DNA of 64,000 nucleotides from CAHJWH01 sp965198905 (lineage in GTDB: Bacteria; Pseudomonadota; Alphaproteobacteria; Caulobacterales; Caulobacteraceae), in the NCBI GenBank assembly GCA_965198905.1, contig OZ240678.1:1-64000 (forward strand). The letters are read 5' to 3'. The notes under the pieces are model-generated. The model had not been told where the DNA came from. It saw only the letters and a list, made by a program, of their open reading frames with translations, and made no database searches. Shown piece by piece: positions 19,305 to 29,500 of this stretch; positions within the stretch are counted from its first letter, which is position 1; every line of letters starts with the position of its first letter. A program made the position numbers and the translations under genes.

Positions 19305-20255
19305 ATGTCCGACCCCGTCCTAGACCTGGACCAGCGCCTGCGTATGCCGCTCGCAGCGTTTCGCGGCCAGCGTCCGCCCGCGCCGGAATGGTTCGAGAGA
19401 GCCATCGCCCACCTGCCGGAGCGCAGCTTCACCCCGGTGGAAGGCGCCCAGATCGAAACCCTGACCTGGGGTGAGCGCGGCCGTCCCGGCCTGCTGCTGC
19501 TGCACGGCGGCATGGCCAACGCCGACTGGTACGCTCACATCGCCCCCTTCTTCGCCGAGACGCATCGGGTGGCGGCCATGTCGATGTCCGGCGCCGGCCG
19601 CTCGGACTGGCGGGAGCGCTACGAGGTCGCACAGTTCGCCCGCGAGATGGCCCAGGTCGCCCAGGCTACAGGCCTGAACGACGCCGGACCGCCGGTGTTC
19701 GTCGCCCACTCTTTCGGCAGCCGCCCGCTGTTCAACGCGGTCGCCGATCCCGGACTGGAGCTGGGGGCGGCGATGGTGCTGGATGCGGCGGTGTCGATCC
19801 CTAAGGCGCAGACGCCGACGATCACGGACCTGCGGCCGCACCGCTCCTATGCCAGCTTCGATGAGGCGCTCGCGCGGTTTCGGCTGATGCCCTACCAGGT
19901 CTGCGACAACCTGTTCATAGTGGACTATATCGGCCGACAGTCGCTCGGCCCGATCGAGGCGCCGCCGGAGCCTACCCGGTGGACTTGGCGCTCCGATCCA
20001 TTCACCTTCCACAAGCTATCGGGCGCCGCCCAGGGCCAGGCGGAGGCTGCGGCGCGGATGGCTCGCTGCTCCCTGACCTTCCTCTACGGAGACCGCTCGG
20101 CGATCGTACGGCCTGAAAACCTCGCCCACACCCGCGCCATCGCGCCCGCCGGCACGGCCTTCGTCGCCATTCCGGATGCGGCGCACCACGTCTTCCTGGA
20201 CCAGCCGCTGGCCGTGGTCGCCGCACTCCGCGCCGTACTGGCCACCCTGCCATGA
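19305..20255 (+). CDS. Alpha/beta-fold hydrolase
   Basis: A 316-residue cytoplasmic hydrolase. It shows the oxyanion-side motif LLLLHGGMANADWY, the nucleophile elbow VAHSFGSRP (Ser in HSFG), an acid in FLYGDRSAI and the catalytic His in DAAHHVFLDQP. This is the epoxide hydrolase/haloalkane dehalogenase/esterase superfamily and the substrate cannot be assigned. Its stop overlaps the start of the EPSP synthase gene (ATGA), so the two are coupled. Confidence 0.85.
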   Translation: MSDPVLDLDQRLRMPLAAFRGQRPPAPEWFERAIAHLPERSFTPVEGAQIETLTWGERGRPGLLLLHGGMANADWYAHIAPFFAETHRVAAMSMSGAGRSDWRERYEVAQFAREMAQVAQATGLNDAGPPVFVAHSFGSRPLFNAVADPGLELGAAMVLDAAVSIPKAQTPTITDLRPHRSYASFDEALARFRLMPYQVCDNLFIVDYIGRQSLGPIEAPPEPTRWTWRSDPFTFHKLSGAAQGQAEAAARMARCSLTFLYGDRSAIVRPENLAHTRAIAPAGTAFVAIPDAAHHVFLDQPLAVVAALRAVLATLP

Positions 20256-21505
20256 CCGAGGGGCTGCGCATCCACCCGCCCGGCCGTCCGCTGGTGGGCG
20301 GGGTGCGGCTGCCCGGCTCCAAGTCGATCACAAACCGCGCCCTGCTGCTCGCCGGCTTGGCCGTGGGCCGTAGTCGTCTGACTGGAGCGCTGAAAAGCGA
20401 CGACACCCGCTACATGGCCCAGGCGCTCGCCGCCATGGGCGTGGGTGTAGAGGAGCCGGACGCCTCCGGTTTCGAGGTGGAAGGCGACGGCCGCCTCCAG
20501 GCGCCGCGCGCCCTGCTGTTCCTCGGCAATGCCGGCACCGCCACCCGCTTCCTGTCCGCCGTGGCGGCGCTGGTCGACGGCGAGGTGGTGATCGACGGCG
20601 ACGTCCACATGCGCGCGCGCCCCATCGCGCCCCTGCTCGCCGCCCTGGCGCAGCTCGGCGTGGAGGCCCAGGCGCCTACGGGCTGTCCGCCGGTGCGGAT
20701 CAGCGGCCGGGGCGGCGTGGAGGGCGGACGGGTGGAGGTCGATGGCGGCCTGTCGAGCCAGTACGTCTCGGCCCTGCTCATGCTCGCCGCCTGCGCCCGC
20801 ACCTCCGTCGAGATCGCCCTGACCGGCCCGGACATCGGTGCGCGCGGCTATGTGGAGCTGACCCTGGACGCCATGCGCCGGTTCGGCGCGCAAGCTGAGG
20901 CGATCGGACCGGGCGCCTGGCGGGTGCAGCCCACCGGCTACCGAGCCTGCGACCTGGAGATCGAGCCCGACGCCTCGGCCGCCACCTATGTCTGGGCGGC
21001 GGAGCGGCTGACCGGCGGCCGCATCGACATCGGCATGGCCGCAGAGCGCTTCAGCCAGCCCGACGCGGCGGCGCACGCCTTCATCGCCGCATTCCCCCAC
21101 ATGCCCGCCGTGATCGATGGCGCGCAGATGCAGGACGCCGTCCCGACCCTTGCGGTGCTCGCCGCCTTCAACGCCACGCCGGTACGCTTCACCGGCGTCG
21201 CAAACCTGCGGGTCAAGGAGTGCGACCGCCTACACGCCCTGGCCACTGAGCTGAACCGCGTGCGCCCGGCCCTGGCGCAGGAGCTGGCCGACGACCTGCA
21301 GATTACCAGCGATCCCGCCCTGCCCTCGCCGCGCGCGCCGGTGCGCCTGCACACCTACGCCGACCACCGGATGGCCATGAGCCTGGCGCTGCTCGGCCTG
21401 CGGCTCGACCACGTGGTGATCGACGATCCCGGCTGCGTCGCCAAGACCTTTCCGAGCTACTGGGACATGCTGCGCGGGCTGGGGGTGGAGCTGACGCAGG
21501 CATAA
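20252..21505 (+). CDS. aroA: 3-phosphoshikimate 1-carboxyvinyltransferase (EPSP synthase)
   Basis: The 417-residue product catalyses transfer of the enolpyruvyl group from PEP to shikimate-3-phosphate. It has LPGSKSITNRALLLAGLA at the N-terminus (K and S bind PEP/S3P), LGNAGTATRFLSA, SSQYVSALLM, the catalytic Asp in QDAVPTLAVLAAF, RVKECDR and YADHRMAMSLALLG. All key residues seem present, including GNAGTATR, the glyphosate-site loop. Start ATG overlaps the hydrolase stop. Whether this is the only aroA of the genome cannot be seen here. Confidence 0.88.
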   Translation: MTEGLRIHPPGRPLVGGVRLPGSKSITNRALLLAGLAVGRSRLTGALKSDDTRYMAQALAAMGVGVEEPDASGFEVEGDGRLQAPRALLFLGNAGTATRFLSAVAALVDGEVVIDGDVHMRARPIAPLLAALAQLGVEAQAPTGCPPVRISGRGGVEGGRVEVDGGLSSQYVSALLMLAACARTSVEIALTGPDIGARGYVELTLDAMRRFGAQAEAIGPGAWRVQPTGYRACDLEIEPDASAATYVWAAERLTGGRIDIGMAAERFSQPDAAAHAFIAAFPHMPAVIDGAQMQDAVPTLAVLAAFNATPVRFTGVANLRVKECDRLHALATELNRVRPALAQELADDLQITSDPALPSPRAPVRLHTYADHRMAMSLALLGLRLDHVVIDDPGCVAKTFPSYWDMLRGLGVELTQA

Positions 21506-21548
21506 AGGCCTGGCAGCTGGAGCGCGAGAAGCAATCCCCGCAGGCGCC

Positions 21549-22988
21549 TCAGGCGGCCTCGGCCGCTTCCGAGATGTGGGGAGCCGGGCCGGCGGGACAG
21601 GCGTTGCCCCAAAGCTCGATCTTGTGCAGCAATGTAGCGATCTCGATCGGCTTGGCGATGCAGTCGTTCATGCCCGCATCGCGGTAGCTCTCCAGCTGGT
21701 TCGAAAGCGTATTCGCGGTCACCGCGATGATCGGGGTCGCTCCAGCCGCTCCGCCGCTGGCTCGGATGGCGCGTGTCGCCTCGATCCCGTCCATGACCGG
21801 CATCTGAATGTCCATCAGGATCAGGTCCCACGACGTCGCCTTCGCCGCCTCGTACCCCTCGCCTCCATCGTCGGCCGTCTGGCAATCGATGCCTTGGGAC
21901 TTGAGGATGGCCCTCACCAAGGCCCGGTTGGTGGCGTTGTCGTCGACGTAGAGAACCCGCAGAAGCCTGTCTTCGGGCGGAGCATGGAGAGGACCGCCGC
22001 CGGCGGGCGCCTCCGGTTCGTCTGCGGGCTCGGTCGCCGGGTCATCTTCGACGCCAGGAAGGCGAATCATGTCCTCCACGACGGCGAGCAGCCGATGGCC
22101 GGCCTCGTGGATGCAGGCCGCTTGTTCGATCTGCTCGGGCGCGAGATCGGCCACCCCGAGCAGCGCGGAGAAGCCGATCACCGCGTTCAGCGGCGTGCGC
22201 AGATCATGCGACATCTCGGTCAGGAAGGTCTGGCGCGCGTCCGCCATCGCCGCCCTCTGCTCGGCCGCGGCCCATGCCTGCTCAGCGTGGACCCGCCGGG
22301 TTACGTCGACTTCGTTCAACAGCACCCCGGCGCATCCGGTCACCGGATCCAGGACCTTGTGCGCGTCCAGGTGGTGCCAGCGGTCGCCCCGCATGGTCGT
22401 CATCTCGCAGACATCGCTCACCGTCTCGCCGGCCAGCGCCTGGATCAACAGTAAGCGCCCATGGTCGGGATCCTTGAACCGGGCGTCGAAGCCACCCGCA
22501 TCGAGGCCGTAGGCCGAATAGGCCGCTGGATTGGAGAAGGCGGGCCGCCCATCCTCGTTGAACAAGGTGATGAGGGTCGAGGCGTGACGAAGCGCCTCCA
22601 CCGCCCGGCGTTCTTCGGCTTCGACCTCCAGAGGCGAGGCCTCGAAGAGCAGGACCGCCCGGTGAGGCTCCACTCGCAGGGTTGAGATGGTGGCCTGGAC
22701 CGTGACGGGGCGGCCCTTCGGATAGAAGGTCCAGCGTTCCACGACTTCGTCGCCGTTCAGGGTGGCCTCGACCAGCCTCGCCGTGCGCGCCAGCGCTGCC
22801 GGCGAGAGTTTGGCGAAGTCGCGGGCCAGCAGTTCCGGGAGGCTGTCGGCGTCCCAGAGGCTCAGGGCCGCCGGATTGGCGTAGAGCCCGCGAAGTCCTT
22901 GCGGATCGAACACCCAGACCGGCCGACGCAGGACGTCCCAAGCCGGGGCGTGCTGGCGTAGTTCTGCGAGATGAACGTCGGCGCTCAC
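21549..22988 (-). CDS. PAS-PAS-HisKA-receiver protein lacking the kinase ATPase domain
   Basis: A 479-residue soluble signalling protein. Two PAS-like folds occupy about residues 15-115 and 130-230. A HisKA dimerisation helix follows with the phospho-acceptor in SHDLRTPLNAVIGF (His261). After only about 80 residues, mostly an acidic Pro/Glu linker, comes a complete receiver (VLYVDDNATNRA, acceptor Asp393 in LILMDIQMPVMDG, then the Lys of AKPIE). No N, G1, F or G2 box of HATPase_c is present in any frame there, so it cannot autophosphorylate. It may act as a phosphotransfer adaptor or be phosphorylated by a partner kinase. Start GTG at 22988. Confidence 0.8.
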   Translation of the reverse strand: MSADVHLAELRQHAPAWDVLRRPVWVFDPQGLRGLYANPAALSLWDADSLPELLARDFAKLSPAALARTARLVEATLNGDEVVERWTFYPKGRPVTVQATISTLRVEPHRAVLLFEASPLEVEAEERRAVEALRHASTLITLFNEDGRPAFSNPAAYSAYGLDAGGFDARFKDPDHGRLLLIQALAGETVSDVCEMTTMRGDRWHHLDAHKVLDPVTGCAGVLLNEVDVTRRVHAEQAWAAAEQRAAMADARQTFLTEMSHDLRTPLNAVIGFSALLGVADLAPEQIEQAACIHEAGHRLLAVVEDMIRLPGVEDDPATEPADEPEAPAGGGPLHAPPEDRLLRVLYVDDNATNRALVRAILKSQGIDCQTADDGGEGYEAAKATSWDLILMDIQMPVMDGIEATRAIRASGGAAGATPIIAVTANTLSNQLESYRDAGMNDCIAKPIEIATLLHKIELWGNACPAGPAPHISEAAEAA

Positions 22989-23054
22989 CCTATTATGTTA
23001 TGGAGAGAGGATGAACAAAGTTGAAATCCGGAGGTCAGGCCAGCGGGTTGGCGC

Positions 23055-25073
23055 TCACCGATCACCCGCCACGACCGGCAGCCACACCGCGCTCGCCTGC
23101 GCCCCCGCCCGGTAAATCGTCTGGGTGGACGCAACGTAGTCCTGGGGCCGGGCGAAGAAGATGTTGTCGACGTACGTCTGGGGGTTGCGGTCGTAGAGCG
23201 GGAACCAGCTGGACTGGATCTGGACCATGATCCGGTGGCCGGGCTGGAACACGTGGTTGGTGGTCGGCAGGGCGAAGCGGTAGCGCTGCACCTGCCCGGG
23301 CGGAATGGCGCTCGGGTGCTCGAAGCTGTCGCGATAGCGGCCGCGGAAGATGTCCATGGAGATGGGCAGCTCGTAGCCGCCCATCTCCGGCTTGTCGGCC
23401 ACCTGATCGGGATAGACGTCGATCAGCTTGACCACCCAGTCGGCGTCGCTCCCGCTGACCGCCGCGTAGAAGTCCGCCATGGGCGCGCCGCTGATCCGCA
23501 CCGGGCTGGTCAAGACCGGCGTGGTGTAGGTGAGCACGTCCGGCCGGTCCTCCACCGACCGCTGGTCGGAGGTCAGCCATGCCTTCCAGCGGTCGCCATC
23601 GGCGAAGCGCACCGGGCGCGGCAGGTACGGCACGGGCTTGGCCGGATCGGCGACATAGCTGTCCGCCCCCGGCCCGCCCGCCGCCGGCGCCTGGAAGGCC
23701 AGGCCTCGACCGGCCTGCAGATACAGCGGCTGCATGGGGGCGGCGCACCCCTGCTCGCAGGCCAGCGGCCACGCCTTGAAGCGGTCCCAGTGGTTCTCGC
23801 CGGTGTTGTAGATGAAGATCGGCGGGGTGGCGGCGGCGGGCGCGCCGGGCTTAAGATACTGGTTGAAGAAGGGCAGCAGCACGTCGCGCCGCCATTGCAG
23901 CGCGGTATCGCCGTCGAAGCTCAGCGGGCCGAGCGTTGAGCCGTCGTAATTGGCCCCGCTATGACGCCACGGCCCCATGACCAGATAGTTGTTGGCCTGG
24001 CAGCCCTTGGCCTTCAACGCGGTCCAGCTGTGGATCGCGCCCCACATGTCCTCCTGGTCCCACAGGCCCTGCTCCCACATGGTGGGGACCTTGCAGGGCT
24101 TCTCGGCGATCAGGTGGTCCAGCGCCTGCCCCTGCCAGAAGCCGTCATAGGCGGGGTGCTCCTCCATGCGCTGCAGGAAGGGATAGGCCTGCACGCCATG
24201 GCTCTGGGCGTACGAGGCGATCGAGCCCGCGCGCAGGAAGCCGGTGAAGTCGTCATAGCTCTCGCGCGGCACGGGATCGCCCTCGCCGCGCTTGGTGGTC
24301 TGGTCGGTGATGTAGTCCAGGTTCGGGTCGCGGAAGGCGCCGTAATGGAACCAGTCGTCGCCCTTCCAGCCGTCCACCATGGGGCTCTCCGGCGCGGCGA
24401 CCTTCAGGGCCGGGTTGGGGTCGAGCAGGGCCATGACCACCGTCCAGCCCTCGTATGAGGAGCCGAGCATCCCGACCCGGCCGTTGGACTCCGGCACGTT
24501 CTTGGACAGCCAATCCACCGTGTCCCAGGCGTCGGTGGTGTCGTCGGTGGAGGTGGGGTTCAGCGGCCCGCGGGGCGGGCGTGTCATCACATAGACGCCT
24601 TCACTGCCATACTTGCCGCGGATGTCCTGGAACACGCGGATATAGCCGGCGCGCACGAACACCCCGTCGCCTTGGGGCAGGCTGGCCAGCAGCGACGGGC
24701 TGTCGGTTCGCTCCACCCGCTTGGCGGCGTTGTAGGGGGTGCGGGTGAGCAGCATCGGCGCGTCGTGCGCGCCCTTCGGGATCATCAGCACGGTGTAGAG
24801 CTTCACCCCGTCGCGCATGGGGATCATCACCACGCGCTTCTCGTAGTCGGCCTGCGCTATCCTCGCCGTCGCGCCGCCGGGAACCATGTCGTCGAGGTCG
24901 GGGCCGGGCGAGATGATCGGGACCGCCACCTCGGCCTGCCTGGCGGGGGTTGCATGCAGGCCAGGCGATCCGGCGACAGACGCATCCTTGGCCGGCGCCT
25001 GGGCGCGCACCACCGTCGCCGTGATCATCAGGACCAGCGCCGCCGCACTGCACCCAAGCAACGATACCCGCAT
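23055..25073 (-). CDS. Secreted CocE/NonD family hydrolase (X-Pro dipeptidyl-peptidase-like)
   Basis: A 672-residue exported serine hydrolase. A signal peptide (MRVSLLGCSAAALVLMITATVVRAQ) precedes the domain. The S15/CocE fold is indicated by VMIPMRDGVKLYTVLMIPKG, the nucleophile elbow GSSYEGW, and the C-terminal jelly-roll (FRFALPTTNHVFQPGHRIMVQIQSSWFP). Family members hydrolyse acyl esters, beta-lactam side chains or X-Pro peptides. I start at the ATG 25073, which has GGGGAGG seven to nine bases upstream; an upstream in-frame ATG gives an implausible extension. Monocistronic or with the gene upstream on the same strand. Confidence 0.85.
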   Translation of the reverse strand: MRVSLLGCSAAALVLMITATVVRAQAPAKDASVAGSPGLHATPARQAEVAVPIISPGPDLDDMVPGGATARIAQADYEKRVVMIPMRDGVKLYTVLMIPKGAHDAPMLLTRTPYNAAKRVERTDSPSLLASLPQGDGVFVRAGYIRVFQDIRGKYGSEGVYVMTRPPRGPLNPTSTDDTTDAWDTVDWLSKNVPESNGRVGMLGSSYEGWTVVMALLDPNPALKVAAPESPMVDGWKGDDWFHYGAFRDPNLDYITDQTTKRGEGDPVPRESYDDFTGFLRAGSIASYAQSHGVQAYPFLQRMEEHPAYDGFWQGQALDHLIAEKPCKVPTMWEQGLWDQEDMWGAIHSWTALKAKGCQANNYLVMGPWRHSGANYDGSTLGPLSFDGDTALQWRRDVLLPFFNQYLKPGAPAAATPPIFIYNTGENHWDRFKAWPLACEQGCAAPMQPLYLQAGRGLAFQAPAAGGPGADSYVADPAKPVPYLPRPVRFADGDRWKAWLTSDQRSVEDRPDVLTYTTPVLTSPVRISGAPMADFYAAVSGSDADWVVKLIDVYPDQVADKPEMGGYELPISMDIFRGRYRDSFEHPSAIPPGQVQRYRFALPTTNHVFQPGHRIMVQIQSSWFPLYDRNPQTYVDNIFFARPQDYVASTQTIYRAGAQASAVWLPVVAGDR

Positions 25074-25137
25074 GCCGACCTCCCCGCCGTCCGAGCAAAG
25101 GGTTAGGCGCGAGCCCCGCGGTCGTCCAGCGCCTCGC

Positions 25138-25632
25138 CTACCAATCTCGCGGGGAAAACAGGTTCGACAGGCCCTGGGCCAGGAACTCGCCCCCCGCCAT
25201 GCCGGCGGCGAGGGTCCCGGCGTTGCGGAGGAACCCGCCCATGCCACTCTTGGGCGACAGCGGGCTCTGAGGCTGGGGCGTGGGCTGGCTGTCCCAATAA
25301 CCGCCTTGGGCCGGCCCCTGGTTATACCCGCCCTGACACTGCGCGTTTTGCGGCTGGAAGCTCGGCTGGGGCGCGGGCTGACCGCCGCCCAGGAAGGAGA
25401 CGGGGGCCTGCGAAGAGCCCTGCTGCTGCTCCAGCGCCTCGATGCGCTGCTGGGCGGCCTGCAGCGCCTGGTCGGCGAGGATGGCGTGCTGAACCAACAG
25501 GTAGCCCGCGTCCATGTTGCTGCGCAGCGCGCCGTTGATCATGGTGTCCGCCTCTGGGTCCTTGATCGCCCCCCGGGTCTGGTCCAGGTCGGACAGGAAT
25601 TGCTGCAGCACGTTGCGCTCGTCGGGGGTCAT
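25138..25632 (-). CDS. DUF2076 family protein
   Basis: A 164-residue protein whose N-terminus (MTPDERNVLQQFLSDLDQTRG...PEADTMINGALR) is characteristic of DUF2076, found widely in proteobacteria with unknown function. The middle is a coiled helix (LQAAQQRIEALEQQQ); the C-terminal half is Pro/Gln/Gly-rich and ends in a short helical segment with Gly pairs (GGFLRNAGTLAAGMAGGEF). No signal peptide is seen. The ATG at 25632 is chosen because the longer reading has no homologous extension. Confidence 0.8.
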   Translation of the reverse strand: MTPDERNVLQQFLSDLDQTRGAIKDPEADTMINGALRSNMDAGYLLVQHAILADQALQAAQQRIEALEQQQGSSQAPVSFLGGGQPAPQPSFQPQNAQCQGGYNQGPAQGGYWDSQPTPQPQSPLSPKSGMGGFLRNAGTLAAGMAGGEFLAQGLSNLFSPRDW

Positions 25633-25868
25633 GGCGGGCCTTCGATGGATGGGCGATCGATTGAGCCTCGAACGCGCACTGCAAGTCTTTGTTCTGGCGG
25701 CCCCCCTCGGGCCATGCGCGGCGAGGACTTCCACACTGGTGTCGCGCGCCGTACGGCGCCGCGCAATCGTTCGCCCGTGGGCAGGAAACCGAGGCTCCCG
25801 TGGACGCTCTCCCGATCGCGTGATCGCAATTCGTCCTGCTGCGTTGGAAGCGCAGGAGCAGAGACGCG
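25633..25868. other. Intergenic region between divergent genes
   Basis: This 236-base gap shows no convincing ORF. It contains a perfect 14-base palindrome GCGCCGTACGGCGC at 25746-25759, of unknown meaning, and must include the promoters of the DUF2076 gene and of the small gene to the right. Confidence 0.4.
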
Positions 25869-26060
25869 ATGACCAGGGAAGACGTTCGTGCCGAGCATAT
25901 CCGCGCCTTGGCGCGCTTGGACGATGATCAGGTCCGGGCCCTCAAGCGCATCAACCGCGCGTTCCGTGAATCCCGCTTCACCAACACCACGGTCAAAGAG
26001 GTGATGGAGGTCGTCTTCGAAGAGGAAGCGGCGGAGCGATCGTCCGGGACGAATAGTTGA
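25869..26060 (+). CDS. Small hypothetical protein (63 residues)
   Basis: A 63-residue charged protein, mostly predicted helix (ALARLDDDQVRALKRINRAF), with an acidic C-terminus (EVMEVVFEEEAAE). GGAG lies about 10 bases upstream of the ATG. No recognised family. It could be a cytoplasmic regulator or adaptor. Its reading is supported by GC-rich third positions, but the short length leaves real doubt. Confidence 0.5.
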   Translation: MTREDVRAEHIRALARLDDDQVRALKRINRAFRESRFTNTTVKEVMEVVFEEEAAERSSGTNS

Positions 26061-26097
26061 CGCGGGCGGGCGTGTCGGTCCTGGGACTTTAAAGCGC

Positions 26098-26574
26098 GTG
26101 AACATGCTTCAGACCGGCTCGTTGGAAGGTGTCGCGCACGTCATCCAGCTGGCGCTCACCCCTGTCTTCCTCCTGTCGGGGATCGCCTCTCTGCTTGGCG
26201 TCTTCTCCACCCGCCTGGGGCGCGTGGCGGACCAGGTCGATTCGGTCAGCGCCAAGATCGATACGGAACGCGGTCTCGGCCTGCCGGCCCTGCACGAACA
26301 ACTGGCTTATCTGCGCCGGCGCTCGCGCACCCTGGACGCCGCGGTGATCCTGGGGGCGCTGGCGGGGACGGCGACCTGCGGCTCCGCGCTGACGCTTTTT
26401 CTAGGGGCGATCCGAAACAGCGGCGGGGCTTGGCTGCTGTTCGGCCTGTTCGGCGCGGCCGTCCTGTTCACCATGGGGGCGCTCGGCTGCTACTGCTACG
26501 AGATGCTGCTAGCCAGCCGCGGACTGCGCGCGAAGGTTCACCGACACGGCGGCGACCGGACCGCTGCGGACTGA
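26098..26574 (+). CDS. DUF2721 family membrane protein
   Basis: A 158-residue membrane protein of the DUF2721 family (unknown function). It has a hydrophobic segment near the N-terminus (IQLALTPVFLLSGIASLLGVF), then the family-typical basic stretch (TRLGRVADQVD...LRRRSRTLD), and two more membrane segments (about residues 80-103 and 110-132). Start GTG at 26098 (MNMLQTG) or ATG at 26104. It sits head-to-head with nothing; the large kinase gene converges from the right five bases past its stop. Confidence 0.8.
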   Translation: MNMLQTGSLEGVAHVIQLALTPVFLLSGIASLLGVFSTRLGRVADQVDSVSAKIDTERGLGLPALHEQLAYLRRRSRTLDAAVILGALAGTATCGSALTLFLGAIRNSGGAWLLFGLFGAAVLFTMGALGCYCYEMLLASRGLRAKVHRHGGDRTAAD

Positions 26575-26578
26575 GGGG

Positions 26579-29500
26579 TCAGGCGACCGCGCGCTGGGCC
26601 GGCCGGGCGAGCCGCCGGGTCAACTCGTCGATGCTCACCGCCTTGCCGAACAGGAACCCCTGCATGGCGTGGACGCCGGCGACCTTGAGGAACTTGCGCT
26701 GGGTCTCGGTCTCGACCCCCTCGGCGATGACCTTCATGCCGAGCGCCCGGCCGATGGAGACCACGGCGTGGACTACGGTCGCGGCCTGCATGTCGCGCGA
26801 GCAGTCGGTGATGAACTCCCGGTCGATCTTCAGCTTGTCGAACGGATAGCGGCGCAGGTGGCTGAGGCTCGAATAGCCCGCGCCGAAGTCGTCAAGGGCC
26901 ACCTTCATGCCCAGGGCGCGGAGCTTGTCGATGTTCTTACGGACCTGATCCTCGCTCTGCAGGATCGCGGTCTCGGTGATCTCCACCTCCAGGCGGCGGG
27001 GATCGTAGCCGTGATGCTGGATCAGCCCGTAGAGCCTGTCGACGAAGCCGGGGTCGGCGAACTCGATGGCCGAGGCGTTGAACGCCACCTGCAAGCCGCT
27101 CAGATAACGGGTCTCGGCCAGCAGCCGGTCAGCCACCCAGGTAGTGATGCGCCCGATCAGCCCCGCCTGCTCGGCCAGCGGGATGAACAAGGCCGGGCTG
27201 ATCGGTCCGCGGGTCGGATGGGTCCAGCGCAGCAGCGCCTCCACCCCGATGATCTTCTCGCCCTCGCGATCGACCTGGGGCTGGTAGGCGAGGGTCAGAT
27301 GGTCGAGCGCCATCGCCTCCTTCAGGTCGCGCAGCAGTTCGGCGTCCTTCGGCGACAGGTTGGCGTCCAGGTGCGTGTCGTCGGTCTCGCGGCCCTCCCG
27401 CTCGGCGATCGCGGCCAGGGTGCGCGTGAGCACGCGTCCGAGCTCCTCGACCGCCCGGGGCGCCGGGGGCCGCCCTTCCCGGGCGGACGCCTCCATGTCG
27501 CCGGCCATGCGCGCCACGATGCGGGCGCCGACGTTGTAGCTCATCGACTTCAGGGCGTGCGCCGCCTTGGCGGCGGCTGCGGCGTCTTCGGCCACGACGG
27601 CCTGGGCGAGCATGGCGATGTTGTCCGGCGCGTTGTCCCGGTAGAGGCCGTGCACCCGGTCGACGAAGTCGGTGCGCCCGGCCGCAGCCATGGCGGCGAG
27701 TTGGGCGGCGATCTCCTCATCGATCAGCGGCTCGCCTCCGTAGAGCCCGACACTGGTTTTCGCCGCAAGGGTCGGAACGACGGGGATGGCTACGGCGGGG
27801 AGGGATGGCGCGGAGACTGCGCTCGCCTGCAGGAACTGGCCCAGCGTCTTGGCCAGGGCGGCCAGAGTGAAGGGCTTGTGCAGCACCGCGTCCATGCCGC
27901 AGTCGCGCCAGGCGTCGGCGGCGGACCCCACCACGTGGGCGGTCAGCGCGACCACGGGGGTGTGCGACCCGCCTGACTGCGCTTCGCGCGCGCGGATTTC
28001 CCGGGTGGCGTCGTAGCCGTCCAGCAACGGCATGGAACCGTCCATCAGGATCAGATCGAAGGGCTCTGCGAATGCGGCGTCCACCGCCTCGCGGCCATCG
28101 TTGACCAGCTTCACCTCCACGCCGAGCCGGCTCAGCGCCTCCTGAGCGACCTCCCGGTTCACCGCGCTGTCGTCGGCCACCAGCACGCGCGATCCAGCAA
28201 AGGCCGGCAGGCCCTCAGCCTCGACGGCGGTCGCGTCGTCCTGGGTGTCGCGCAGCGGCTCGCCGTCTTGCAGCTGACGCAGCAGCGCCTCCAGGTCCCG
28301 GCGGCGGAAGGGCTGGATCAGCACCGCCTGGGCCAGCCCTGCGCGCTGCAGTTCATGGGGGGCGGAGTCGCCATAGGCGGCCAGGCAGACCCGCGGCGCG
28401 TCGCCGGGGCCGAGGTCCCGCAGCCCCGCCGCGTCCCCCACCACCAGGGCGGGCGCGTCCCCCGCCTTGGCCAGACCGTAGCCGGCCCGGGCGAGATAGC
28501 GCGCCATGGCCCGCCGGCTCGACATCCCCGAGGAGGCGAGCAGGGCCTTGTCGCCGGAGTGCTGCGGCGCGGGCCAGGGGGCGGGCGCCTCCAGCGCCTG
28601 GACCGGCAGACGGAAGGCGAAGGTGGAGCCCCTGCCCACATCGCTGGTGACGTGAAAGCGGCCGCCCATGGCGTCCACCAGCCGCTTGCAGATGGCCAGG
28701 CCCAGCCCCGTGCCGCCGAACTTGCGCGTGGTGGACTGGTCGGCCTGGCTGAAGGCCCCGAACACGCCGGCGATCTTGTCCTTGGGGATGCCGACGCCGG
28801 TGTCGTGAATGCTGATTCGCACGGAGTGGGCGGTGTCCGGCTCCACCTCGATCAGCACCCCGCCGCTTTCGGTGAACTTGATGGCGTTGTTGACCAGGTT
28901 GCCGATCACCTGGCGCAGCCGCACCGGATCGCCCGCCACCAGACGCGGCGTCGCTGGGTCGACATAGGAGGCGAGATCGAGGCCCCGGGACGCCGCCCGC
29001 TCCCAGAACAGCGAACACACGTCCTCCACGGTGTCGGACAGGTCCACCGGGACGGACTCCAGGTCCATCTTGCCGGCCTCGATCTTGGAGAAGTCCAGGA
29101 TGTCGTTGATGATGGCGAGCAGGCTGGAGCCCGACTTCGCGATCACCTCGGCGAAGCGGCGCTGACGCGCAGGCATCTCGCCGCCGGCCAGCATCTCGGC
29201 CATCACCATGATGCCGTTCATGGGGGTGCGGATTTCATGGCTCATGGTGGCCAGGAAGTCGGATTTGGCGCTGTTGGCCCGCTCGGCGGAGTCCTTGGCC
29301 ACCTGCAGGTCTGCCGTCCGCTCGGCCACCTGGCCTTCCAGCCCCGCCATATGCTCGGCCAGGGAGGCGTCGCGGGTCCTGATCTCGCCCAGCATTCGGT
29401 TGAAGCCGGCCACCAGCTCGCCGATCTCGTCGTCGGCGCGCACGTCCACGCGCCCGCTGAAGTCGTAGTCCCGATGCACCTGGTCCATGGAGCGGGTGAG

